Shown: positions 1-11,243 of the stretch, piece after piece | Position numbering within the stretch: the stretch's first letter is position 1 | How the letters are laid out: each line of letters begins with the position of its first letter | From: Porodaedalea pini | Lineage: Eukaryota > Basidiomycota > Agaricomycetes > Hymenochaetales > Hymenochaetaceae | DNA length: 64,000 bases | Direction: 5' to 3' | NCBI GenBank assembly: GCA_002794775.1 | Contig: NBAY01000004.1 | Span: 434,001-498,000 of the forward strand | Translations under genes and position numbers: made by a program | The notes under the pieces: generated by a model | Told to the model about the DNA's origin: nothing | The model's database searches: none | What the model saw: the letters and a program-made list of their open reading frames with translations, nothing else

Positions 1-494
1 GCCAGAGAAAAGCGAACGTACTCCAGGTATATTCCATACAGCGAATATAACGACGGTAAAAACGACGGTCTAAATCGGTATTTGTCAACACGCTCCGCAC
101 GGCGAGAGCACAATTACTCACGACGTAGAGGACGACGACCTGATCATGAGTAGGTTTTATAGGAGACTCGATGAGCTTTGGGGCTATTGGGGGACGGGAG
201 TCTGGGGTGGACATGAGCGTAGAGGCAAGACCCGTGCCTGTTCATGTTGAAGATGAACGAAGCCGCCGGTCATTGATGCCAATGATGGCCATGCTGAACT
301 CGCGCGTATCACGTGGGAATAGATTACGTGTTGTCAATGCACGCGTCATTCACGTGACCTTGTTATGCTCTGAAAGCCTTCAAAAGCCGGTCTCTGGCGC
401 TAGACCACAACATCTCTCTTGTCCTGAAACCACTCCCATCCCACGCCCTCTTTTAACACACTTGACCCATCAACCACTCTAATCTATTTGAATC
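1..494 (+). promoter_or_regulatory. Upstream region of the histone H2A gene
   Basis: No convincing coding region is seen here. The stretch contains two CACGTG palindromes, at 310-315 and 351-356, about 140-185 bases before the H2A start. CACGTG is the core bound by bHLH factors of the Cbf1/USF type, so these are candidate promoter sites; their use here is inference. A pyrimidine-rich stretch with CCCATCCCACGCCC (about 434-447) lies just upstream of the start. The left edge may belong to a neighbouring gene outside the window. Confidence 0.4.
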
Positions 495-1130
495 ATGGTG
501 TGTACGCTCTATCTTTTGGTATGAGGCGCACACTGACTAATCTTGTGTTCTGGCAGTCTGGCAAGGGAAAAGCGTACGCGCCTTTGCAATTTCGAACGCA
601 ATATGCCCATCTAACGCTTTGCATATAGTGGGAAGTCCTCCTCTGGAAAGACCGGTGCTGAGGGCAAGTCACAGTCGCGGTCCGCTAAGGCTGGTCTCCA
701 GTTCCCCGTTGGCCGTATTCATCGTCTCCTCAAGCGTGGCAACTACGCGCAGCGTGTTGGTGCCGGTGCCCCTGGTACGTTCCAATTTCTTTTACAGCTT
801 GCTTCGTGCTCTGACCAAGTCTCAGTGTACCTTGCTGCTGTTTTGGAGTACCTCGCTGCCGAGATTCTTGAATTAGCCGGCAATGCCGCCCGCGATAACA
901 AGAAACAGCGTATCGTACCCCGTCACTTGCAGCTTGCCATCCGCAACGATGAAGAGTATGTTTTACTTTCATATATCATGAAGCCTTTGCTGACCGTGTT
1001 ACTCAGATTGAACAAGCTTCTCGGGAACGTTGTCATTAGCCAGGGTGGTGTTGTACCGTTTATCAACCCGGAGCTCCTGCCCAACAAGAGTGCAAAGGGA
1101 AAGAAGGAGGGCGCTTCGCAAGAAGTTTAG
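495..1130 (+). CDS. HTA1: Histone H2A (canonical, with C-terminal SQE motif)
   Basis: Core histone H2A, which pairs with H2B in the nucleosome. Five exons are inferred: 495-497, 557-573, 629-774, 826-955 and 1007-1130, giving 139 residues. The first intron follows the ATG codon directly, so the second exon restores the SGKGK N-terminus. The fold is unmistakable: [20 protein letters not shown], then [20 protein letters not shown], then [20 protein letters not shown]. The tail ends in SQEV, the SQE phosphorylation motif typical of fungal H2A and used by ATM/ATR-like kinases in damage signalling (family knowledge). The docking sequence is that of canonical H2A, not H2A.Z. An H2B partner gene is not seen in the window and could lie to the left. 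Confidence 0.97.
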
Positions 1131-1457
1131 AGTCCTTTCTTTGATATTTCGTCTTTTCTTTATGCTTCGGCCATCTGTGTTCCATTTATGAGACGTGTAC
1201 CATGTATTGTATGCTTATAATATCCTTTCAATATCCAAGCCTATGATACTCAGTTGTCAATGTTGACGTGCATTTTATGGGTATACAGACAGACATGAAT
1301 AAGGTCGAGAAAAGTCCACAAAAGTATCATGCATAAGACATGGAAGACACCAAAACATGAAATCGAAGGTATAATAAAATCACATTCATAGACCACACCC
1401 AAACCTGTCTTGAAACTAGACCATCAACCTACTACACTTCCGCTGAACTACCAGCGA
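1131..1457. other. Tail-to-tail spacer between H2A and the RhoGAP gene
   Basis: This 327-base stretch holds the 3' ends of two convergent genes. It is moderately AT-rich, with an AATAAAA-like run near 1373-1380. No coding region or RNA gene is recognised. Confidence 0.6.
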
Positions 1458-4400
1458 TTATTCCGGGTCGCTTCCCATCCCCTTCTTTGAGAATACGCCC
1501 GCCGACGTCCGCGCACCTTTCTTCGGCTCATAATCGCGAGGGTTTGGCGATGCACCGCGACTTCCAGAGCCACTCTGGTAGCTCATGCGATTACTCGAAC
1601 GCGAAAGGCCACTCGCTCCACCGCTCGGGGAGTTTGCCCCGCTGCGATTGAGACCTGCGACCATCGATGCGACGCCACCAGATTGCCGACGCGCGGTGCG
1701 CGCCCCACGCGGGCCGCGGATGCGCGATTCGCCGGACCCAGAACGCGCGAGGCTGGCACCTGCACCCCCGGCGCTTGAGCGTTCGGCGGGCGAGATGGGG
1801 CTCGCCTTATCGCTCGGCGGGGAGCGCGAGCGTGCAGAGGAGGGCGTCGGCGTGCGTGTCGGCGTTGGAGGCGCGACGGTCACGGGGACCGGAGCGCTCT
1901 CGGCAGCATCGACGGACGGAAGAGATGAGTGCGGCGAGGGTAAGGGCTCATCTTCTTCCGGGGGCGGCTCGACGAACTTGGGCATCGGCGGTGGCGTCAA
2001 GTCGTCCTTCTCGGGAGGGGGCTCCTTGAATACTGGCATCGGCGGCGGAGCATTCGGGTCCTCAGCAGGGGGAGCAGAGGGCGCAGGAACGGCCTTCGGT
2101 GTGAAGACAGCGGGCTTCGCCTCTTCAGCTACAGGCACCGGAGCCTTCTGCACAGGCGGGGGCGCGATGGACTCGACAGTCGGTACCGTCAGCATCGGGT
2201 CAGCACGAACAGCAGGATTCGGGCTCGGCGTACGCGACGGCGGGCGCATGCTCGGGTTACGCGCGATCATCTGCTCCTCGAGAATTTCACGCGTGTCGAT
2301 GTTGGTGACGGAGAGCCGGGACCTGCTCATGCGCATATCGACAGGTGCGGTGCGCTTCCTCAGTGGGATCTTCCTGTCCGACTCGCGTTTCTTGCGGGCA
2401 ATCGTAGGCGGGATGACCGCTTCGAAGTGCTTGAGCAAGTCGATGAAGAGTACTGAAGCAACAAGATTTTAATGGTCGCTAATCTCCCAAGAGCTAAGAA
2501 AAGCATACGTGTGGGATGACGGTCCTGAATTGATATCTCGTTCTCGACCTTCGGACGAAGGATGCCTGAAGAAAGGAATCAGTGAGGTAACAAAAGGAGT
2601 CTTTACCAGCTTACTTCTGCCCATAGACAAAGCCAGCTTCGTCATGTAAACTTCATTGTCTTCTTCTACAGTGGTAGAGTCAATCAACCTGGATAATAGA
2701 GCGATTAGCTTCTCAGTGCATTTCCACTTTTTTTGGATCGGGTCTGACTTTTTGATGTGCCCGAAGATAGCTTCGAGGACTAGAAGGTGGACTCTCGGCA
2801 GCCTCTGCAGAGCCGCCTGCAGCTCCTGAATATGCTGCTGTTCGTTGGTCTCCTCGGGACTTGATCCCACTATGATAAGAATAACTTCGTAAGCCCTTCC
2901 TTACTCGAAGATACAAGAGTCGTACTTGAAGGGTAGAGGCGCCGGATATCATCCCAGCCTTCCCAAGTACCCAAAGGTGTGTCGAGCTCCAGTGCCCAGA
3001 GCTTGACAGTGCTGGCGATGACAGGAGCGTCGTACTTGGCCAGCAGCTCGTCTGGGAAAGGATGACCCGGAGGAACACTGTTGAGGCTTTCGCGGAGGTA
3101 GTGCACCGCCGACAAGGGAACTTCATAAATCCACGTCTTCCGTTTCTCTGGGGGCACAAATCATTTAAAAGTGATTTCGGAAATAAAAAAATCGACTCAC
3201 CGGAATCGTTTGGCAGGTTCGGGTAAGCCGCGTTAAGGGCATTCAACAAAGTCGTCAGCACCTCAGGAATGTTGTCCTTCGGCGGCGCGTCACTGCGCAA
3301 GCTATCCCAGCCTCCTTCCGCCCACCTACGTAAATCAATACCGAAATACACATCCGCCTCCTCATGCGTCAGCGACTCATACACATGCGCCACGGGCGTG
3401 AAAGGGCCGGTCCTGTAACGCTCAATGAGCGCCCGCAGGTCTGCCTCGGGCTGATAGCTCGTGACGAGCGTCGCGGAGCGGTCTAGGGACGTCTGCAGCG
3501 CAGCAGGCAGGTTCGCGAGTGTGCCTTGGTACTGCAACAGCACCGTCTTGACCGCGCGCAGACGGTCGAGCTCCCACTTCTGCAGCGTCTTGAGCGTCTC
3601 TTCGAGCCGTTCTTCGAGGCCAAGACGCTGCCGGTCAAGCTTGCGCACCCCAGCGCGGTATGCACTATCCGCCGCGTTCGCCTCCGCGCGCGCGCGAATG
3701 TAGAAGGGCTCTGCGTGTCGGTCATTGATTGCCTTGGAGACGATATTGACGAGGGTGTTTGAGCGCTTCACGAGGTTGTCTGCCATAGGCGAAAGGTTGG
3801 CAATGGGCGAGGCGATACTGTCGTGGTGCTCCTGCTTGGCATATTCTGCCTCGAGAATGAATGCCTAGGGGTTCACATTCAGTATCTACCAATGCATAAT
3901 ATATGGAACCATTTACCTTGGACCTGAATTGATAATACGCTTCATCGTTGTTCTCGAAAGCATTGCCAAACTCGCCAACACGACGAAGGACGCCATCTCT
4001 TTCAGCTAGGTCCTTTGCAGCATCTTCCGCACGGTCCAAGCTTCCACCAAGACCCTGTACGTTGTCGACAAGCCAAACGACGAACTCCTCACCGCTGAAG
4101 CAATCCTACAATTCCCAAGAAACAAAAATGAATCAAAACTTTCCAGGCCATAAGAATGGATCTGAAGCTATAAGATTACCAACCTTGTATTCGCCGATAA
4201 TTGGGAACTTGATCGGCCGGAGGTTCAGCTCCGCGGCGGCGCGCTTAAGAAGATCAGAAACGGCTGCAGGGGGCAGGGCGAGGCCTGCAAGCAGAATGGG
4301 CGGAGGCGGAGGGGGCGGCATAGGAGATGCGGCGCGTGCATCAATCTTACGTGGAGACAGTGCCGGCGACATGGGCGGGGGCGACGCCAACGTCTCTAGC

Positions 4401-5616
4401 GTCTGCTCAACTTCTTTCCCCTTTCCTTTATCGACCGCCGGGAGCGCCTTTTCCTTCTCCGCACCCTCGCCAGAATCCGCGTGCCCATCAGGCTCAGAAG
4501 TAACGGACTTGTCGTCGAAGACGACCGTGCTTACGCTGTCGCTCGCGCCGTGGCTGTTGCCCTCCTGATTGGCCGCTTTCCCGGAAGTGCCGTTCACGGC
4601 CTTGCGTTGCAGCTCCTTGAAACGCTGTGCGATTCGCTCTGAAACGCTCGAGGTGCGCTGTGGACCCGGGTTTGCGCGGTCGCGTGGCGCGAGGCGCGGC
4701 GAGGACGTGTAATTGTCTGCGAGCTCGCTATTCGGCGCGAATTTCGCACTTGACACGTATCATTAGCAGGATGAGAATTTGGAATAAGATGACCGACTTA
4801 CTCATCTTCTGCCTCATCCGCACGACGGACTTTGGCAAGATATTGATGCTTCAGCTTGTCGACCTGATTTTGTCTACGCTCAGTCTGCTGCGTTAAACAT
4901 TCGAAGGGGATCACGTACATCGCCTTGAGCCATTTCATACGACTTGAGCCAGCCATCAATAATCGAATTTCTACTACTATAGATTCGGTCCTAGTTACAA
5001 AAAGTCAGAAAAAGCGGATTCGGACTTCAAATGTTAAGCTAAGCGTACCTTGTGTCCAGCGGCCCACTCGTAGAACGGATCTGCTACGAGTTCCTTCAAT
5101 TCCTTCGCGACAGTCCTGTGAGCTTCGCCTTGTGCGGCAGCCTCAGCCTGCAGGCCTCGGAAAGCCATTAGAAGGGAAGCGCCTTCGTCTGCATTGAAGC
5201 CCCTGCCTGTGACCAAAGGACCTGGTCAGATATTTGGCTCTGGTCTGGGAAATTGAATGAGCATACCTTTAGCACCAGCAGACTGTGTTCCAATCAGTGT
5301 GGTAGCAAGGGCGTTTTCTGCGTTTGCTCGGGCCTGCGAGTTGTGCGGTTGCCTTAGTTGTTGTACTCGTGCTTAAAGAGAACGTATATTACTCACGCGG
5401 ATGAACGCGACAATCTCCTCATTCTCTACTACACCCTAAAGGATGGCAACACAGACAAAAGGGCATTAGAATTTACGACTTAGCACAACGACATGCGTGT
5501 TGCTGCGTATCGTGACGTACTTGTTCGAGTTTAGAATACAGCGTTTCGATGCCCCTCCGGTAGTCCTGCGACCAGAACGAGTTGGCGAACGTCGACGGCA
5601 GCGACAACGCAGGCAT
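1458..5616 (-). CDS. RGD2: F-BAR, DEP and RhoGAP domain protein (Rgd2/Rga8-like)
   Basis: Likely GTPase-activating protein for Cdc42/Rho-type GTPases at sites of polarised growth or septation. The start at 5616 gives MPALSLPSTFANSFWSQDYR, the FCH/F-BAR opening. The F-BAR helices continue through the exons near 5034-5216 and 4750-4930. A Pro-rich linker (4133-4756) leads to a DEP domain (GEEFVVWLVDN at about 4060-4100, then DLAERDGVLRRVG). The second half of the F-BAR (2960-3786) follows, then a RhoGAP domain with EVPLSAVHYLRESLN, DAPVIASTVKLWALELD and an ending ILRPKVENEISIQDRHPT. The order F-BAR with inserted DEP, then GAP, is the Rgd2 arrangement. A Ser/Pro-rich low-complexity tail of about 290 residues (1458-2438) ends the protein. 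About a dozen introns are present. A GIFR-type arginine-finger loop is not obvious. Confidence 0.88.
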
Positions 5617-7154
5617 TGCGCGAGCAGTTTCGAACCGGAGTGCTGAGGGTCGGAATGTGCAGTGATGGATCTAGAGCAAGAGCAAGAGCAAGAGCCCGAA
5701 GAATGCAGGCACGGGCGCGGTGCTGGTGCGTGTTACGCGAGAGATCCTTGCGGTGCCCGTTCGGCCACGACGGCTCAAAATATTTCAACTGATATGAATC
5801 CTCGATAATAGAAATCTTTTGCGTAATCAGTCGACAGTGAACGAGAAGAATAAGAGGTGCAAAGATTGAGAGCTTTATTTGGAGATTTATCGCGAATTTG
5901 ACAGAGACGAGACGTGACGTCGATCGCCCAAAGTCGCCTGTAGATCCCGATACCAGCCGACTGCTTTCAAAGTCCAAACACTTGGCTAAGTTAGCTTGAA
6001 CCTCTATAGTCTCAAATGAAGAAAGTGCTGTTATGACCAAGAGGAGATCATCTGTGTCAAGGATCGCTATGCATTAGCAATCAATAGCGCTGGCTCCGGA
6101 ATCACCATTGCGCCGTGTTTCGTTGCGGATTGACGGGTTTGTCGAGAAAGTATATGCAGTCTCTGACTTATGATGGCCCAGAGAGATTCTGAAAATGTAC
6201 TTGAGGATGCTCTGGTTCAAAATCTACAGTACATGTTGGACAGTGAATGTGGAAAAGATGGTGCGTGGCTGAATTCATGTTCATAATACTGATTGCGATC
6301 TTCAGGTCTTGAGCGAGCGGAAAGCTGAGGTACGTACAAATGTGTTGTCCAAGTAAACTTTTGCTTATCCTTTCTCCACAAGAGCACCGGTGTCGATGTT
6401 GACGGCTCGAATATGCTCTTCTTCGATGCCGTAAGCTGAATTATGGCTTCCAGATCTCATTCGACTAACGTGCTGAATGTTAGCCGTAATTGATAGTAAT
6501 GAAGATGGAATAAGGAAACTACATACCCTCCTTCAGAGCCACAAGATTCCCACTAGTGACCTTGTCCAACTCATAGGGATGTGCACTGTATATATTCTCG
6601 TTATTTTTTTGTACACTACTTGGGCCAATATGCTCGACTTTTCAGGGCTCTACCTTAGTACCTATCCCGATAACACTAGTACTGACTTGAGCTCCTCGCG
6701 AGTCGCCCGATGCGACAATATCACACAAACCATGTGTTCGCTAGCCACAGGACTCCTTATCAACATCCTTGCGCATGTTAACTAAGTGTAGTGAAGAGTA
6801 ATCTTAAATCTTATACTGTTCATTCTGGATGCGAGGAAGCAAGGGTCGACTTTAGAAAGCAAGAAATGATAATTTTGCCTCATGCAGCGGTGGTAATAAC
6901 CCTAGGTGCGTAATACAGATTCAGCAACCCATTATGGACAATATTCAGGAGAAGGGAGTCTGGCTGGTAATGAATTCGCTTAAAAAAAAGAGGATGCTCA
7001 TGACGAAGGTAAAGGCCTCACTAGATGCTACTCAAGCTCCTATATGCACAATGTTGACCCATCGCTCGACTGCAACACCTTTCTGCTTTTTCAACTCCAA
7101 AACAGCTCCACGGAGTGCCCCTGCTGACCTCTTGAACCTGATTTCCCCTTTCCT
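5617..7154. other. Unassigned intergenic region of 1.5 kb
   Basis: No gene is recognised. The part near 5617-6060 is the RhoGAP promoter. From 6172 to 6785 on the + strand there are short open stretches joined by plausible GT-AG introns: one opens MAQRDSENVLEDALVQNLQ near 6172, another reads VIDSNEDGIRKLHTLLQ near 6484. The chain meets a stop in its most natural splice pattern, so it may be a small unknown gene, a pseudogene or chance. The remainder is AT-rich. Confidence 0.3.
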
Positions 7155-9176
7155 TCATTTTTGAATTAGCTGTGTATAAACCTGTTTAGCGAAGGTTGAT
7201 CCATCTCCGTCAGCAAACTCCCACATGGTACCGATGACACTTCGAAAGCCACTGAAGTGCATGGCCGCTGCTAGGTGAAGTACTTCGTCCTGTGCACTAT
7301 TGGGAGACTGCTCCGCAGTATGGCAAGCAGACAGAAATGCAAGCTCGGCATTCCGTAGATCAGCCCAGACGATATCGAGCAACGTAAGTCCGGCGTCAAA
7401 AAGCTTGAAAGAAGAGTCGAAGGGTTTTGAATCCAATAGACCATGGCAAGTGAAGTGAACCCATCTGGTTTCCTTAAGTTTTTCAATCACCGCTTCGCGA
7501 GAAGCGCGACCGTCAGTGAGTTTCTCGGCGGGTATTCCAAACTTGCGTATGGCAACAATTTCTCCCTTTGCTGAGGGAAGACTGCTATCGCCAACTACGA
7601 GGAGCCTCAGCTATTCTTTGAAGTCACCGGATCGAGCATGGATGAGAGATTTAAGAGTTGGTGTGTATGACGAAATGTAATCATCTAGAAGATACCTCGC
7701 TCTACCGTCCGCACCGTCGAACGGTCCTGCCGCGTGAAATGGAAACGCGGACAGTACAGAAGTAGGGCACCACCAAATGCGTACTCCATCGGCGATCCCG
7801 AACTCCTTAAGCTTTCGGACGACACAGCATACGACTCTGTCCCATATCATCTTCATCACCTGGCGAAGCTTCTCGTCATACAGAGAAGACTCGGGTTTGA
7901 ACTCTCGACGCGTTTCTAGGAGCTCGTTGCATAGATTGGAAGCATCGACGAAGAATTCATCATCGAAAGGAACGCAGACAATTGGTACGTCTTTGTTAGA
8001 GAGGACGATAAGAGCATCGCAACGATATTTGCAATGGTTTATTATAATAACCGGGCCCTCCTTAGCCGCATCCTGTAGTATTCCAAATGGTGTAGCTTTG
8101 AGAAAGTCTTCGAATCCGGATATTTCCCGTATCTCCGCGATTGTCTTCTCCTGCGTGTCGGAGAGGCGTCGCTTCAGTGCCATCATCTCATCGGACAATT
8201 GATGCCGGTTTCGTACGGTGTCTACAGGAGCGCCAATTCTACTCGAACCAGTAAGGTCTGTCTCAGACGATGTGGCAAGATCCTCCGATTGAGGACTGCA
8301 ATCTCTGAATCTGTCGGCCAGTGGTTTGTTAACTTCTGCGAGCCGATCAAGCGCGGTCCTGAATCCACGCATCTGTGACCAGAGCAAAGCCCTTCCTTGC
8401 TCGAGGAATTCGACGGCCTGGCTAAACATGCCCTTCTCGATGGCGAATGAAGCCGTTTCTAAAGCGATTGTTAGATAGTTATTTTTGCCAATGAGAAGTT
8501 CATGCTGCATCCGCAATGTGGGCCTCGAGGTGAGGGTGTGTTCTAGGAGTGACAAGGCTATCGTGTAAGCTCTGTGCGTAACGGGATGATTTTGCCGTCG
8601 CGACAGCGTTGCCCATAGGAGCACCGCTTCCAGACGTGTCAGCAAGCTAGAGACTGGGTGAAAAGCGGAGCATTCAAACAATCGGATAGACTCCCAAAGA
8701 TCCTCTGTCCACCTGCTTTGGTTGAATCGAGTGTACAAAGAAATTGCAAGATTGCTCAACGACGTAGAGCGTTCAGGGTGACCCTCGGGACGAAGGGCCA
8801 GAGCGGATTATTCGAGCGCGATCAATTCCTCTAGGTCCTCTGACCGTCCGCTTTGGTTGAATCGTGTGTACAAAGAACTTGCAAGGCTGCTTAATGATAT
8901 GAAGCGTTCAGGGTGACCTTCGGGACATAGGTCCAGCGCGGCGCGATCGCAAGCTATTGACTCATCAAGGTACTGCTGTTCTCCGGATTGCTGAAAGCGA
9001 TCCCATAGCTCTTGAGCTAGGTTAAAAGGTGATCGGGATCGATCGGCGTCACCAGACGAATACTGGCCATAGTATTGCGGGTGACTGATTCCTCTAAACT
9101 CTGTGTCGGATGCCACTGAGCAGCACCTGAACGCTTGCACGATAGTTATGTGAGTGAACATGAAAACAACCGACAC
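7155..9176 (-). pseudogene. TPR-CHAT protein pseudogene
   Basis: One continuous frame encodes a tetratricopeptide region followed by a CHAT (caspase-like peptidase) domain, a family expanded in agaricomycetes. TPR-like repeats with SLASSLYTRFNQSG and SLSNLAISLYTRFNQS lie at about 8740-8910. The CHAT domain keeps the His motif HFTCHG (about 7450) and the Cys motif LSACHTAEQ (about 7310), the catalytic dyad of the family. The frame is broken by a TAA at about 8808-8810, where the repeat should continue, and a TAG at 7611-7613, just before the CHAT core. It stops at 7155, soon after VYTQLIQK, short of the usual CHAT C-terminus. No intron can remove the stops without loss of conserved sequence. 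The true N-terminus is not clear; no good ATG precedes the first repeat. Confidence 0.75.
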
Positions 9177-11243
9177 AGAATGCCCTTTGGGGACATTGTA
9201 CTCACAGCGGTTACTCTTGTTAGCCTGGAGTGCCTATACAGAGCTGCCGAAAGTCGGATTAAGATTTTTCTTCATGAACTCCATAATTTGCATTTATTGT
9301 ATGCACGTAACAGGTTTTCCCAGTGAGATATTGCAAGCTCAAGTGTACTAAATTGACGAGTCAGTGATGCACTAAGGAATGGCATATTCAGACGCTTCTG
9401 AGTCATACGTACCTCGTACTGATCTACGACCTGCGATATTCGCAGTTTGAATTTAAAAAAATTAAAAAAAATAACAGAGGAATCTTGGTTTCCAAGTAGA
9501 TGTGACGAAGCGAGTCAGAGACAGAGGGAAGAAAGCCTGAGAAAACAACACGAGCCTTCCGCACTGCAACACTATTTATAAATATTCTCAGGAGTATGAG
9601 TTACCCTCGAGAACAATTTTATTATAAAGCATGGTACGTATCTGCAGATGAGTCGAAGTTCCATATCCTAACTTATCTTTCAGATACATGTATGTGGATG
9701 ATACAGTATTACTTTCATCTGAAGAATCAGCAAATATTGTCTATAATTCTTCACGCCAGATCGTCATATGCGTCTCGTCCATGATACACGCATAGTAACT
9801 GCGCGTTTCGCTCCCTCTGACATGCCAGTGAGGAGCACGTATAATCGCGGTTCTCCGTATAATGGTGTCGTTTGTACTGGCAATTAATGTCGGTAGGTAC
9901 TACGAACGCAGCCCACCTGCACGGCGTAGCAGCACCACAATCTCAGATACGGTACAATAGAACTCCTCCAACTGGACAGCGATGGTAGCCTTTGTATGCG
10001 AAGCGCACGCGCTGTGCGTCCTTCGTCTGTATGGAAGCGCGCCTCAGAGCTGCAAGCGGTATGTATCGCGTGTCTTGAGCGTGAACAAGCTCATGTTTGC
10101 TATAATTGTTACAAATGTCTTGAAGAAACGCAAGCTTGCAATGCTTTGTTGGCGTTTCCTCAAGCATGTCCGTGCGACCGTTTGTCTTCACGCGCCGTGT
10201 TTCCTCATCCACTGGCCGCCGAACGTCAACTGCTCGCTTTAGTTGGCGAGCAGCGTACGCACGGTGTCGCAGCGCTATTTTTCCGTGATCACGCATTGAG
10301 CTCACGACGTGGAGGACACTGGTGAGCTTCTTCACCAACGGTGTACCACGTTTCCTGGACGAGTTCTCAGCCGCGGCAAGTTCGCATTGATACAGAGGCT
10401 CGTTGCGCGGAGGGATTTGCGGTGAGCAGAGTGAGACTGGACGGAGGTAGGAGTACGCCTGGAACGGCAGTGGTCGCCGGACCATCAGTCATAGCTGCTG
10501 TATTACGACATTTTTGCAGCTGAAATTCAAGCTTGAGGAGCATAACGCACCCAATCGCCGCTCACAGTATCTAGCAACTTTCAAATGCTATTCCTGCCGC
10601 CCTCTGCCTATGTGCAAACCGACGTGTCCTGTGCTACCCCGAGCAGCGTGTTCTTGTCGTCAAGCTCGAGCACCCCATTAAACCCATGGCATCCGCGTGC
10701 TTTTTCATGATGTAGCACAAGAAGTTGGTGAGCGTGTCTGCCATTCACTGCCTTAACATTGACAAGCTCGTACTGCACCTCGTCCTCGGTCGCTTCTGTG
10801 ACCATGCACTCCGTCTCCTCAGTTTGATAGTAACGTCTCAGATTGTCCGTGCCTTGCCTATAGGGATACCCTCACCATTCAAACCGGTCGAACTCGAGGA
10901 AACCGTGGATCCTCTCGGAGTCCTCGTCCGCGCAGATGATATTCTAACCAGAAAGATTGCGCCCATGAGCTTGCTCACGCCTCGTTCTCCATGCTGCTTA
11001 ATTTTGTGGATTGCGTTATAAAGTCACCAATGAGACGATTATTGAAGTCCTCGTCAGGCTGATCTTGACATCATTCCGTGGTGTCGAATAGTAAACGAGA
11101 GTGCGAAAGCTTGATACACTGACTCGGATAGTTTTCCTTTTCTCGAGCCGGCGATGCTTAGCAAACCCATTCTTCCCACGGTCTTCTGAATTTTAGCATG
11201 CCGTCTCGTCTTCAAGTCGCGCTGCACACGACGGCGGAGGTCC
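9177..11243. other. Unassigned 2-kb region, possibly decayed coding DNA
   Basis: No intact gene is recognised. The first 700 bases are AT-rich. From about 9990 to 10330 a + strand frame has protein-like composition (residues such as ELQAVCIACLEREQAH and HPLAAERQLLALVGEQRTHG), and 10600-11020 has further open stretches on both strands (for example ELVNVKAVNGRHAHQLLVL on the - strand). These are interrupted by many stops and match no family I know. The simplest reading is one or more old gene or transposon relics. The last 200 bases form the mL44 promoter. Confidence 0.35.

Noticed and set aside
1585..2472. Long + strand open frame of 295 codons, Gly/Ser-rich
   Set aside because: It is the antisense shadow of the Ser/Pro-rich tail of the RhoGAP protein and has no family features.
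9694..9750. A + strand reading YMYVDDTVLLSSEESA resembling a reverse-transcriptase catalytic motif
   Set aside because: Only about 20 codons support it, no flanking RT blocks are seen in any frame, and the surroundings are AT-rich. It may be chance.
9943..10485. Minus-strand open frame of 180 codons
   Set aside because: Composition is not protein-like (Arg-rich, no domain), no plausible promoter or splice context, and it opposes a more protein-like + strand reading.
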